Assembly (NCBI RefSeq): GCF_023740735.1
Contig: NZ_JAMRXH010000030.1
Location: forward strand, 1 to 42,996
Direction of reading: 5' to 3'
DNA length: 42,996 nt
Origin: Nocardia sp. CDC159
GTDB taxonomy: Bacteria; Actinomycetota; Actinomycetes; Mycobacteriales; Mycobacteriaceae
How positions within the stretch are numbered: position 1 is the first letter of the stretch; each line of letters opens with the position of its first letter. Shown here piece by piece: positions 1-9,868 of the stretch. The position numbers and the translations under genes were made by a program. The notes under the pieces are model-generated. The model did not search any database. It was not told the origin of the DNA and saw only the letters and a list, made by a program, of their open reading frames with translations.

Positions 1-1
1 G

Positions 2-3000
2 GCGTTGATCGCGACGTATGGGCGTGGGCGGTCCGGTGATCCGTTGTGGTTGGGGTCGGTCAAGTCGAATATCGGGCATAGTCAGGCTGCCGCGGGGATG
101 GCGGGTGTGATCAAGGTGCTGATGGCGTTGCGTCATGGGGTGCTGCCGAAGACCCTGCATGTGGACGCGCCGACGTCGAAGGTGGATTGGGTGGATGCCG
201 GTGTGGCGCTGCTGACCGAGGCTCGGCCGTGGCCGGCGACCGGTCGCCCGCGCCGCGCCGCGGTGTCGGCCTTCGGAATCGGCGGAACCAATGCGCACGT
301 CATCGTCGAGCAGGCGGCCGAAACCGGTGAGCGGACCGCGCGGCCGCCCGTGCCACCGTTGGCCGCGGCCCCGGACGTCTGGGTGCTGTCGGCGAAATCG
401 GCCGCGGCACTGACGGATCAGGCCCGGCGGCTGCGTGACCATGTGCTCGCCCACCCCGAACTCGACCCGGCGGATATCGGCTACTCGCTCGCGACCACGC
501 GGGCCCGGCTGCCCTACTCCGCGGTGGCGGTCGGGTCCGATCGTGCGGAGCTCCTGGCTGGTCTGGAATCGGTGGTCCCGGGTCGTGCGAGCGGGTCCGG
601 CCGGGTGGGTTTCGTCTTTCCGGGCCAGGGCGCGCAGTGGGCGGGGATGGCCGTCGAACTGCTGAAGTGCTCGCCGGTGTTCGCGGCGCGGATCGAGGAT
701 TGTGCGAAAGCGCTGGAGCCGCACATCGATTGGTCGTTGTCGGAGGTGCTGGCCGGCGCCGAGGGTGCGCCGTCGCTGGAACGTGTGGATGTGGTGCAGC
801 CGGTGTTGTTTTCGGTGATGGTGTCGCTGGCCGCTGTCTGGGAGTCGTTCGGCGTGCGCCCGGATGGTGTGATCGGGCATTCGCAAGGTGAGGTGGCCGC
901 GGCGTGTGTGGCCGGGGTGCTGTCGCTGGCGGACGCGGCGCAGATCGTGGCCGTGCGCAGTCGGTTGGTGCAGCAGTGTGTGGTTCGGGCCGGTGGCGGT
1001 GGTGGAATGGCGACGATTGCCGAACCGGTCGAGCGGGTGCGGGCACGGGTGGCCGAGTGGCCGGATCGGTTGTGGGTGGCCGCGGTGAACGGCCCGGCCG
1101 CGGTGACGATCACGGGGGATGTGGAGGCGTTGACCGCGGTGCTGGATCGGTGTGCGGCGGAAGGGGTGTGGGCCCGGCGGGTGCCGGTGGACTACGCCTC
1201 GCACAGCCCGCGCGTCGAGCCGGTCCGGGAACCGCTGCTGGCCGAGTTGGCCTCGGTGACACCGATCGACACCACGGCGGTGCGCTTCCATTCCACCGTG
1301 CTGAATTCGGTGGCCGAGCCGTCGCGGTTGGATGCGCCGTACTGGTTCCGGAACCTGCGGGAGCCGGTGCAATTCGACGCGGGCGTGCGCGGTATGGTCG
1401 AACAGGGCTATCGGGCATTGATCGAGATCAGCCCGCACCAGGTGCTGGCCATGTCGATCGGCCAGTCGATCGAGGCCACCGGGCGCGACCTCGACGAGGT
1501 CGCCGTGACAGGCACGCTGCGGCACGACGACGGCGGCGCCGCGCGGCTGGTGTCGTCGCTGGCGGAGGCGTACGTCGCGGGCGTGCCGGTGGACTGGTCG
1601 GTGCTGTACGCCGGGCAGGACCGCAATCGAGTCGATCTGCCGCCGTATGCCTTTCAACACGAACGGTACTGGCCGGTGACGCAGCCGGTAGCGGATGTGC
1701 ATTCGGTGGGACTCGCCGAAGGTGACCATCCGCTGCTCGCGGCCTCGATACGGTTGGCCGACGGCACGGGCCTGCTGGGCGCCGGCATCCTGTCCACGGC
1801 CCGGCAGCCGTGGCTGCTGGATCACCGGGTGTTCGGCGAGGTCGTGGTGTCGGGGACCACCCTGGTGGAGCTCGCGGCCGCGATGGGCGCCCGGCTGGGC
1901 CGTCCGGTCGTCGCGGAACTACTGCTCGAGGCGCCGCTGATCGTGCCCGAGGACACCGCGGTGCGCATACAGGTACGGGTGAGCGAGCCCGACGAGCGCG
2001 GGATTGCCGCCTTCTCCGTGCACTCGAATGCGAAACCGGCTGGGGAAGGACCGGATTGGGTGCGCCACGCCACGGGTCAGCTGACCGCCGAGTCGAACGC
2101 GGAACCAGACACCGGCGATGAGGACACCTGGCCGCCCGCCGGTGCGACCGAAGTGTCGGTCGGCGATCGCTACGATCGGCTGGCCGATCGCGGCTTCGGC
2201 TACGGCACCCTGTTTCGCGGGATGCGCACGGTGTGGCGGCGTGGCGAGGAGATCTTCGCCGAAATATCGGTTCCCACAGCGCCGCCCGGATATCTGCTGC
2301 ATCCCGGACTGCTCGACTCCGCGTTCCACCCGGCCCTGTTCGCCACCGAGGACGCCGCCGAACCGCGGGGCGTGGTGCTTCCGTTCGTGTGGTCGCGGGT
2401 GCGCCTGCGCGGCGGCAGTGAGCCACCCCGCACGCTGCGGGTCCGGCTGAACCGGACCGGCCCGGACAGTGTCACGATGACCGCCATCGATCTCGCCGGG
2501 CGACAGGTGGTTTCGGTGGGATCGGTCACCTCACGGCCGGTCTCCGAGGCACAGGTGTCCGCGCGCACCGAACACTCGCTGTTCGGTATCGAATGGCTCG
2601 AGGTACCCGCACCCGCCCCTGCGCCCACGGGCCACAAGGCGCTGATCGTCACCGAATCCGATGCCGCCGGGGCGGATTCGCGCGCACACTGCTACTCCGA
2701 CATCGACACCCTCATCGCCGCCCTCGGCAGCGGCGCGGTCACGCCGGACGTCGTACTGGTCCCGATCGTCGCGGCCGACGCACGCGATGTACCCGCCGCC
2801 GTGCACGCGGTGACACAGGGCCTGCTGACCGTCGTGCAACGCTGGCTCACCGCGGCGGAACTGTCCGGCGCGAAACTGGTGGTCTTGACTCGCGATGCCA
2901 TGGGACCCGATGCGCCACAGACCCTTTCGGCCGCGCCCGCCTGGGGGCTGATCCGCAGTGCGCAGGCCGAGCACCCCGGTCGCTTCGTCCTGGTCGACCT

Positions 3001-4351
3001 CGACACCGACCGGGACGCGGATCCGGAGCGCTGGTGGAGCGAGGTGGATGCGGCGCTCGCCACCGGCGAACCCCAGATCGCGGTGCGCGCCGGGCGACTG
3101 CGAATCCCGAAGCTGCGGCCGGCCGAGGTCGCCGCGGCCGGATCCGTCCCCTTCGAGGCCGACTCCACCGTTCTGATCACCGGCGGCACAAGCGGTTTGG
3201 GTGCGGTGGTGGCCCGTCACGCGGTGGCCGAGCACGGCGTTCGTTCGCTGGTACTCGCGAGCCGCAGCGGTCCCGCCGCTCTGGGCAGCGCCGCTCTGGA
3301 GGCGGAACTGACCGCACTCGGAGCGCGGGTGCGGGTGGTCGCCTGCGATATCACCGATCGCGCGGCCGTCGACGAGCTGATCGCCACCATCGACGATCTG
3401 CGGGTGGTGGTGCACAGCGCCGGCGTGCTCGCCGACGGGCTGATCGAGACCATGAGCGCCGAACAACTGGACCGTGTGCTCGCCGCCAAGGTGGACGCGG
3501 CCTGGCATTTGCACGAGGCGACCCGGGACCGTGATCTCACGGGATTCGTCGTGTTCTCCTCCGCGTCCGGGGTGATCGGCGGTGCGGGACAGGCGAACTA
3601 CGCGGCGGCGAACGTCTTCCTCGACGCGCTGGCCCACTGGCGGCGCGGTAACGGCCTGCCCGCGCAGTCGCTCGCCTGGGGTTACTGGGCCGAGGCCACC
3701 GCCCTCACCGGCGGGCTCCGGCAGGTGGACATCTCCCGGATGAGCGATCTCGGCGTCGTCGCGATGTCGGCCGAGGAGGGACTCGCACTGTTCGACACCG
3801 CCCTCGCCACCGCGACGCCGGTGCTGTGCCCGATCCGGCTGGACCCGGCGACACTGCGGGCCAGGGCGGAAGCGGGCGCCCTGGCGCCGATGCTGGACAC
3901 GCTCGTTGCGGTGCGCCCGCACACCCGCGAAACCGCCGAGCGAGCCGCGCGATTGCGCGCTGAACTGACCGAACTGCCCGGCGCCGACCGGATTCGGCGC
4001 CTGCTGCAGGCGGTGCGCACCGAAGTGGCCGCCGTCCTGCACCACGACAATCCGAGCGCGGTGGGATCCGATGCGGCCTTCAAGGAGCTCGGGTTCGACT
4101 CGCTGGCCGCGATCCAGCTTCGCAACCGGCTCGGCCGGGCCACCGGGCTCACCCTGCCCGCCACCCTCGTCTTCGACCACCCGACGCCGCGCGCGGTCAC
4201 CGGCTACCTGATCGCGGCGCTGTTCCCCGTCGACGACGAGATCGACTCGACCGCAAGCCAATTCGAGCCCTTCGGTGACGAAGCAGACGATATCGCGGGG
4301 ATGGCGGACGAGGAGCTGGTCCGGCTGGCGCTACGCGCCGAACAGCGGTAG
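2..4351 (+). CDS. Type I modular polyketide synthase, 5'-truncated by window edge (KS C-term-AT-DH-KR-ACP)
   Basis: One chain-extension module; the reading frame is open at the window start, so the true start lies upstream. Residues below count from the TTG at base 5. Residues 1-105 are the KS C-terminus, with the second catalytic His in SNIGHSQAAAG (H25). AT spans about 200-500, with GHSQGE around residue 290 and YASH at 397-400, the usual methylmalonyl-CoA signature. DH starts near 575, with His607 and Asp771; its HxxxGxxxxP motif ends in Ser (S616). No ER is present. KR (about 1055-1230) has GGTSGLG and catalytic Tyr1199; an LAD triplet and no Trp before the active site suggest a B-type reductase. 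ACP carries the phosphopantetheine Ser1366 in GFDSL. The last 40 residues are acidic and then helical, consistent with a docking tail, and there is no TE. Nineteen bases separate it from the next PKS gene. Module architecture is certain; substrate and stereochemistry are predictions. Confidence 0.95.
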   Translation, partial: ALIATYGRGRSGDPLWLGSVKSNIGHSQAAAGMAGVIKVLMALRHGVLPKTLHVDAPTSKVDWVDAGVALLTEARPWPATGRPRRAAVSAFGIGGTNAHVIVEQAAETGERTARPPVPPLAAAPDVWVLSAKSAAALTDQARRLRDHVLAHPELDPADIGYSLATTRARLPYSAVAVGSDRAELLAGLESVVPGRASGSGRVGFVFPGQGAQWAGMAVELLKCSPVFAARIEDCAKALEPHIDWSLSEVLAGAEGAPSLERVDVVQPVLFSVMVSLAAVWESFGVRPDGVIGHSQGEVAAACVAGVLSLADAAQIVAVRSRLVQQCVVRAGGGGGMATIAEPVERVRARVAEWPDRLWVAAVNGPAAVTITGDVEALTAVLDRCAAEGVWARRVPVDYASHSPRVEPVREPLLAELASVTPIDTTAVRFHSTVLNSVAEPSRLDAPYWFRNLREPVQFDAGVRGMVEQGYRALIEISPHQVLAMSIGQSIEATGRDLDEVAVTGTLRHDDGGAARLVSSLAEAYVAGVPVDWSVLYAGQDRNRVDLPPYAFQHERYWPVTQPVADVHSVGLAEGDHPLLAASIRLADGTGLLGAGILSTARQPWLLDHRVFGEVVVSGTTLVELAAAMGARLGRPVVAELLLEAPLIVPEDTAVRIQVRVSEPDERGIAAFSVHSNAKPAGEGPDWVRHATGQLTAESNAEPDTGDEDTWPPAGATEVSVGDRYDRLADRGFGYGTLFRGMRTVWRRGEEIFAEISVPTAPPGYLLHPGLLDSAFHPALFATEDAAEPRGVVLPFVWSRVRLRGGSEPPRTLRVRLNRTGPDSVTMTAIDLAGRQVVSVGSVTSRPVSEAQVSARTEHSLFGIEWLEVPAPAPAPTGHKALIVTESDAAGADSRAHCYSDIDTLIAALGSGAVTPDVVLVPIVAADARDVPAAVHAVTQGLLTVVQRWLTAAELSGAKLVVLTRDAMGPDAPQTLSAAPAWGLIRSAQAEHPGRFVLVDLDTDRDADPERWWSEVDAALATGEPQIAVRAGRLRIPKLRPAEVAAAGSVPFEADSTVLITGGTSGLGAVVARHAVAEHGVRSLVLASRSGPAALGSAALEAELTALGARVRVVACDITDRAAVDELIATIDDLRVVVHSAGVLADGLIETMSAEQLDRVLAAKVDAAWHLHEATRDRDLTGFVVFSSASGVIGGAGQANYAAANVFLDALAHWRRGNGLPAQSLAWGYWAEATALTGGLRQVDISRMSDLGVVAMSAEEGLALFDTALATATPVLCPIRLDPATLRARAEAGALAPMLDTLVAVRPHTRETAERAARLRAELTELPGADRIRRLLQAVRTEVAAVLHHDNPSAVGSDAAFKELGFDSLAAIQLRNRLGRATGLTLPATLVFDHPTPRAVTGYLIAALFPVDDEIDSTASQFEPFGDEADDIAGMADEELVRLALRAEQR

Positions 4352-4370
4352 CCGCGAGAGGGAGTTGTCC

Positions 4371-7300
4371 ATGGCCATGTCCACCGACGAGGTGATAGCG
4401 GCGCTGCGCGCCTCGATGACCGAGAACGCGCGACTGCGCGCCGAACAGCGTCGGGCCGCCGAGCGGGCACACGAACCGATCGCGGTGGTGGGGATGTCGT
4501 GCCGGTATCCCGGCGGTGTGCAATCGCCGGATCAGCTCTGGCGGCTGGTCACCGACGAGGTCGACGCGATCTCTCCGTTCCCGTCCGATCGCGGCTGGGA
4601 CGTGGCCGCCGGTTACCACCCCGATCCCGAACACCCCGGCACGACCTACTGCCGTTCGGGCGGTTTCCTCTCCGGCGCGGCGGATTTCGATGCGGCGTTC
4701 TTCGGTGTGGGTCCGCGGGAGGCGTTGGCGATGGATCCGCAGCAGCGGTTGCTGTTGGAGGGTACGTGGGAGGCGCTGGAGGATGCGGGGATCGATCCGG
4801 CGTCGTTGCGCGGCAGCGATACCGGCGTGTTCGCGGGCTCGATGTACCGGGACTACGAGATTGCCACGCGTACCCATGCCGATCTCGGCGGACACTGGGG
4901 TGTGGGCTCGGCCGGCGCCGTGCTGTCGGGACGGGTGGCATATTCGTTCGGGTTCACCGGGCCCGCGATGACGATCGATACCGCCTGCTCCTCGTCGCTG
5001 GTCGCGGTGCATCTGGCCTGTCAGTCGCTGCGGCGCGGCGAATGCGGGACGGCTATCGCGGCCGGGGTGACGGTGATCGCGACGCTCGGTGTGTTCGTGG
5101 AGTTCTCGCGGCAGCGGGTGATGTCGATCGACGGCCGGTGCCGGGCGTTCGCGGCGGACGCGGACGGCGCGGGCTGGTCGGAGGGCCTGGGTGTGGTGGT
5201 GCTCGAGCGCCTGTCCGAGGCGCAGCGCCGGGGACATCGAGTGCTGGGGGTGATCCGGGGATCGGCGGTGAACCAGGACGGCGCCTCGAACGGTCTGACC
5301 GCGCCGAACGGCCCGTCCCAGGAACGGGTGATCCGTGCGGCGCTGGCCGACGCGGGACTGCGGCCCGCCGATGTGGACGCGGTGGAGGCGCACGGCACCG
5401 GCACGGTGCTGGGCGATCCCATCGAAGCCCAGGCCCTCAGCGCCACCTACGGGCACAAGCGCACCGGTGAACCCGTATGGCTGGGGACGATCAAATCGAA
5501 TATAGGCCACAGCCAGGCTGCTGCCGGGATGGCCGGACTGATCAAGATGATCCTGGCCATCCGGCACGGTGTACTGCCCAAGACCCTGCACGTGGACGCC
5601 CCGACGCCCAAGTTGGATTGGGCCACCGCGGGTGTGCGGCTGCTGACCGAGGCCCGGCCGTGGCCGCGGGTCGAACGTCCGCGCCGGGCCGGGGTGTCGT
5701 CGTTCGGAGTGTCGGGCACCAATGCCCACGTCATTCTCGAGCAGCCGCCCGAACCGGTTCCACCCGATGCCGCGGAGGCGGTCGCGCCCTTCTCCGGGGG
5801 GCCGACGGTGTGGGTGCTGTCGGCGAAATCGGCCGCGGCACTGGTCGAACAGGCGCGGCGCCTGCGTGCCCACCTGCTCGACCGGCCCGACCTGGACCCG
5901 GTCGACATCGCCGCCGCGCTGGTGCGGACCCGGGCGGTACTGACCCATCGCGCGGTGGTGATCGGCGCCGACCGGGCGGAGCTGCTGTCCGGTCTGGACG
6001 CGGTGATCGAGGACCGGCGCGAGGACGACGTCGTCACGGGACAGGCCGACCGCCGCGACGGAATCGGCTTCGTCTTCCCGGGCGCGGGCGGGCAGTGGGA
6101 CGAGATGGCCCGCGAATTGCTCGACACCGCACCGGTATTCGCCGAACGGATCGCCGAGTGCGCGAAGGCGTTCGAGCCCCACCTGGACTGGTCGCTGACC
6201 GAGGCGCTGCGCGGCGCGCCGTCGCTGGATCGTGTGGATGTGGTTCAGCCCGTGCTGTTCTCGATGATGGTGTCGCTGGCCGCGCTGTGGGAATCGTTCG
6301 GTGTGCGCCCCGACGGCGTGATCGGGCACTCACAGGGCGAGATCGCCGCGGCCTACGTGGCCGGGGCGCTGTCGCTCGAGGATGCCGCGCGGATCGTCGC
6401 CACGCGCAGCCGGATGATCGCCGACCGGGTGACCGGCGGCGGTGCCCTGCTGTCGATCGTGGATTCCGCCGAGGCGGTCCGCACGGTACTCGCCGAATTC
6501 GACGGCGATGTCTCGGTGGCCGCGGTCAACGGCCCCCGCTCGGTGGTCGTCGCGGGGGAGCGCGACGCGCTCGCGCGGCTGGAACGGCATCTGGCCCGGG
6601 CGGGAACCATGCGCTGGCTGGTGGACGGCGTCGAATTCGTCGCCCACTCCTCCGCGATGGACGTGCTGCGCGAGCCGCTGATCGCGGCACTGCGGCCGGT
6701 GCGAGCCCGCATCGCGGCGGTGTCGTTCTACTCCACGGTGACCGGCGCGGCGCTGGACACCGCGACACTGGACGGGGAGTACTGGTACCGCAACCTGCGC
6801 GACCCGGTGCTGTACGAACCCGCCCTGCGCGCGCTGCTCGCGGCGGGGAACGAGGTCACCATCGAGGTGGGTCCGCATCCGCTGCTGACGCTCGGCACCG
6901 AGGAAACGGTGTCCGACATGGGGATCCGTGTCGCGGTCCTGGGTTCGCTGCGCCGTGGTGACGGCGGTGCGCGTCGGATGCTGCGGTCGCTGGCGCAGGT
7001 CTTCGTGGCGGGCGTGACCGTCGACTGGACCGTGCTGTTCGCCGGTCGAGCTGGCCGGTGGGTCGACCTGCCCACCTACCCCTTCGAACACCAGCGCTTC
7101 TGGGCCGTCGGCGAGCACACCGGCGATGTGCGCACCATGGGCCTGGCGACGGGCGGCCACCCGCTGCTCGCCGGGTCCGTACAGCTGGCCGATGGTTCGG
7201 GCCTGCTCTGCACCGCGGGGTGGTCGCTGGATCGCTATCCCTGGCTGGCCGATCACGCGGTCTTCGGCGGGGTGGTGGTGTCGGGAACGACACTGCTGGA

Positions 7301-9866
7301 GCTGGCCGCCGCGGTCGGCGCGCGCCTGGAATGTCCGACCGTTACCGAACTTCTGTTGGAAGCGCCGCTCACCGTTCCCGAGGACAGCACGGTGAGTGTG
7401 CAGCTGCGCATCGGCGCGTCCGACGGCGGGCAGCGGGAATTCACCGTGTACTCGATGCTCGGCGCGCTCGACGACAATCGCGGCGACTGGGTGCGCAACG
7501 CCTCGGGTGTCCTGTCGGCCGAATCCGCCGATCCGACGGACGAGCAGTGGGGCGAATGGCCACCGCACGAGGCCGAGCCGGTCCCCGTGGACGGCTGGTA
7601 CGACCTGCTCGCCGACCGCGGATTCGGCTACGGCCCGCTGTTCCAGGGTGTGCGGGCGGTCTGGCGGCGCGGGGCGGAGCTGTTCGCCGAGGTGTCCTCG
7701 CCCACCGCCCCGCCCGGATATCTGGTCCATCCCGGAATCCTCGATGCCGCATTCCATCCGGCCCTGCTGAGCCCCGGCCCGGATGCCGCGGCGGACGGCG
7801 TCGTACTGCCCTTCGCCTGGACGCGGGTGCGGCTACGGGGCGGGGCGACCCGGACGCTGCGTGTGCGGCTGCATCGGGTCGACGCCCAGACGGTGGCGAT
7901 GACCGGCGCCGATACCAGTGGGCGCGTGGTTGTTTCGGTGGGATCGGTGACGTCGCGGCCGGTATCGGCGGCGCAGCTGGCCCCGGCCCGGCGGGCACAG
8001 GGCGCAGGGCTGTACGAGATGCGCTGGGAGCCGCTGTCTTCGAGCTCGGGTTCGTTCAATGACTTCGCGGTGATCGCAGGCGGATTCGACCGTCCGGCCA
8101 CAGGTCCTGTCCGGTACGAGGATTCGAGTGCGCTCGCGAGCGCCGTCGCGGCCGGTACGCCGGTACCGGACACCGTGCTGGTCGCGGTGGGCTCCGATGC
8201 CCCCGATCGGCCGCGCCCGGTGCTCGATCGCGTGCTGGCGCTGATTCGCGAATGGGTTGCGACACCGGAGTTCTCGCATTCGCGACTGGTGCTCGTCAGT
8301 CGCGGCGGCGTCGCCGTCGAGCCGGACGAGATGCCGGATCTGTGCTCGACGGCGGTGTGGGGACTGGTGCGCAGCGCCCAGGCCGAGCATCCGGACCGGC
8401 TGGTGCTCGTCGACGTGCCCGTCGCGGCGGAGCCGATCGCCGCCGCCGAGGTGGCCGCGGCCGTCGCCAGCGGCGAACCGCAACTCGCGCTGCGCGCGGG
8501 CCGCGTGTTCGTGCCCCGCCTGGCCCGCGTCGGCGCGTCGGCCGGCCCGGCCGATGGCCTGGATCCCGACTCGACCGCACTGATCACCGGCGGTACAGGC
8601 GGTTTGGGCGCACTGCTGGCCCGGCATCTCGTGGTCACCCACGGTGTGCGGTCACTGGTATTGGCCAGTCGCAGCGGCCCCGCGGCACCGGGGGCGGCGG
8701 AACTGACGGCCGAGCTGACCGAGCTCGGCGCCGCGGTCCGCGTGGTCGCCTGCGATGTCTGCGATCCCGTGGCGGTCACGGAGCTGATCGACTCGATCGA
8801 TCCGGCGCGACCGCTGCGCATCGTCGTGCACGCGGCCGGTGTCCTCGCCGACGCGACCGTCGAATCGGTGACCGGCGATCAGCTCGATCGCGTCTTCGCC
8901 GCCAAGGCCGAGGCGGCGTGGAATCTGCACCGGGCGACGCGGGACCGCGAGCTGTCGGCCTTCGTGCTGTACTCCTCGGCCTCGGGCCTGCTCGGCGGTC
9001 CCGGCCAGGCCGCCTACGCGGCGGCCAATGTCTACCTCGATGGATTGGCCCGGTGGCGGCGCGCCCGGGACCTGCCCGCCGTCTCGATGGCCTGGGGTTT
9101 CTGGGCCGAAACCACCTCGATGACAAGGGAACTCACCGCTGTCGACGTCTCGCGTCTCGCCGACACCGGCATCGTGGCGATGTCGCCGGAGGAGGGGCTG
9201 GGACTGTTCGACGCCGCGCTGGCGGTGAATCTGCCCGTGGTGGCCCCGATGCGGCTGGATACCGTCGCACTGCGAAATCGCGCGCGCGGCGCTGGACTGC
9301 CGCCGCCGCTGCGGGGGCTCGTGCCCGTGGCGGGCCATCGCGGCGACCGTGGTTCGGCGGAACAACTGCGGTCTCGGCTGGCCGCGATGGCGGCCCCGGA
9401 ACGCGAACATCACCTGCTGGGCCTGGTCTCGACCGAGGTCGCGCAGGCGCTGCACCACACCGGCGCCGAGGCGGTCGAACCCGACCGGCCGTTCAAGGAA
9501 CTCGGCTTCGATTCGCTGACCGCCGTCGAACTGCGCAACCGCCTCGGCCACAGCACCGGGCTGACCCTGCCGCCGACCCTGGTCTTCGACCATCCGACGC
9601 CGAAAGCGGTGGCGGCGCATCTGCTTCGGCTGTTGCGCCCGGCCGAGCCGATCGATCCGATCGAGCAGGCCGTCACCCATCTCGCCGCACTCGTCGAGGG
9701 CCAGTCTCGGCAACGGCGGGCCGCGATCGCGCAGCGCCTGCGGGCACTGCAGCAGCAGCTCGAAGTGGGCGAGGCCAATACCGAACAGGACGACGACGAG
9801 CGCATCCGATCCGCGAGCGCCAGCGAGATCTTCGACCTGATCGACCGAGACCTCGGAGTGGACTGA
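4371..9866 (+). CDS. Type I modular polyketide synthase, complete single module (KS-AT-DH-KR-ACP)
   Basis: 1831 residues, one complete extension module. The ATG at 4371 is chosen because a purine-rich GAGAGGGAG lies just upstream; the open frame extends further but over the end of the preceding gene. The N-terminus is a short charged helix (about residues 3-33), a typical docking coiled coil. KS has C206 (TACSSS), H341 (EAHGTGT) and H380 (SNIGH), so it should be active. AT (about 565-860) has GHSQGE with S654, but the specificity loop reads FVAH (756-759) instead of YASH or HAFH, and the entry motif is PGAGGQW instead of PGQGxQW. DH has H962 and D1125, again with Ser (S971) in place of the motif Pro. 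KR has GGTGGLG (about 1405) and Tyr1549. ACP Ser is S1715. The C-terminus ends in a helical tail with SEIFDLIDRDLG, of the kind that usually docks to another PKS. The discrete TE gene starts 2 bases after the stop. Confidence 0.95.
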   Translation: MAMSTDEVIAALRASMTENARLRAEQRRAAERAHEPIAVVGMSCRYPGGVQSPDQLWRLVTDEVDAISPFPSDRGWDVAAGYHPDPEHPGTTYCRSGGFLSGAADFDAAFFGVGPREALAMDPQQRLLLEGTWEALEDAGIDPASLRGSDTGVFAGSMYRDYEIATRTHADLGGHWGVGSAGAVLSGRVAYSFGFTGPAMTIDTACSSSLVAVHLACQSLRRGECGTAIAAGVTVIATLGVFVEFSRQRVMSIDGRCRAFAADADGAGWSEGLGVVVLERLSEAQRRGHRVLGVIRGSAVNQDGASNGLTAPNGPSQERVIRAALADAGLRPADVDAVEAHGTGTVLGDPIEAQALSATYGHKRTGEPVWLGTIKSNIGHSQAAAGMAGLIKMILAIRHGVLPKTLHVDAPTPKLDWATAGVRLLTEARPWPRVERPRRAGVSSFGVSGTNAHVILEQPPEPVPPDAAEAVAPFSGGPTVWVLSAKSAAALVEQARRLRAHLLDRPDLDPVDIAAALVRTRAVLTHRAVVIGADRAELLSGLDAVIEDRREDDVVTGQADRRDGIGFVFPGAGGQWDEMARELLDTAPVFAERIAECAKAFEPHLDWSLTEALRGAPSLDRVDVVQPVLFSMMVSLAALWESFGVRPDGVIGHSQGEIAAAYVAGALSLEDAARIVATRSRMIADRVTGGGALLSIVDSAEAVRTVLAEFDGDVSVAAVNGPRSVVVAGERDALARLERHLARAGTMRWLVDGVEFVAHSSAMDVLREPLIAALRPVRARIAAVSFYSTVTGAALDTATLDGEYWYRNLRDPVLYEPALRALLAAGNEVTIEVGPHPLLTLGTEETVSDMGIRVAVLGSLRRGDGGARRMLRSLAQVFVAGVTVDWTVLFAGRAGRWVDLPTYPFEHQRFWAVGEHTGDVRTMGLATGGHPLLAGSVQLADGSGLLCTAGWSLDRYPWLADHAVFGGVVVSGTTLLELAAAVGARLECPTVTELLLEAPLTVPEDSTVSVQLRIGASDGGQREFTVYSMLGALDDNRGDWVRNASGVLSAESADPTDEQWGEWPPHEAEPVPVDGWYDLLADRGFGYGPLFQGVRAVWRRGAELFAEVSSPTAPPGYLVHPGILDAAFHPALLSPGPDAAADGVVLPFAWTRVRLRGGATRTLRVRLHRVDAQTVAMTGADTSGRVVVSVGSVTSRPVSAAQLAPARRAQGAGLYEMRWEPLSSSSGSFNDFAVIAGGFDRPATGPVRYEDSSALASAVAAGTPVPDTVLVAVGSDAPDRPRPVLDRVLALIREWVATPEFSHSRLVLVSRGGVAVEPDEMPDLCSTAVWGLVRSAQAEHPDRLVLVDVPVAAEPIAAAEVAAAVASGEPQLALRAGRVFVPRLARVGASAGPADGLDPDSTALITGGTGGLGALLARHLVVTHGVRSLVLASRSGPAAPGAAELTAELTELGAAVRVVACDVCDPVAVTELIDSIDPARPLRIVVHAAGVLADATVESVTGDQLDRVFAAKAEAAWNLHRATRDRELSAFVLYSSASGLLGGPGQAAYAAANVYLDGLARWRRARDLPAVSMAWGFWAETTSMTRELTAVDVSRLADTGIVAMSPEEGLGLFDAALAVNLPVVAPMRLDTVALRNRARGAGLPPPLRGLVPVAGHRGDRGSAEQLRSRLAAMAAPEREHHLLGLVSTEVAQALHHTGAEAVEPDRPFKELGFDSLTAVELRNRLGHSTGLTLPPTLVFDHPTPKAVAAHLLRLLRPAEPIDPIEQAVTHLAALVEGQSRQRRAAIAQRLRALQQQLEVGEANTEQDDDERIRSASASEIFDLIDRDLGVD

Positions 9867-9868
9867 CC

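Noticed and set aside
2531..4261. Long open frame (576 codons) on the minus strand inside the first PKS gene
   Set aside because: It is antisense to conserved AT/DH/KR/ACP sequence; such frames arise from high GC3. No family motif and no ribosome site. The same holds for 4197-6329, 6330-7757, 7628-8821 and 8652-9953 on the minus strand.
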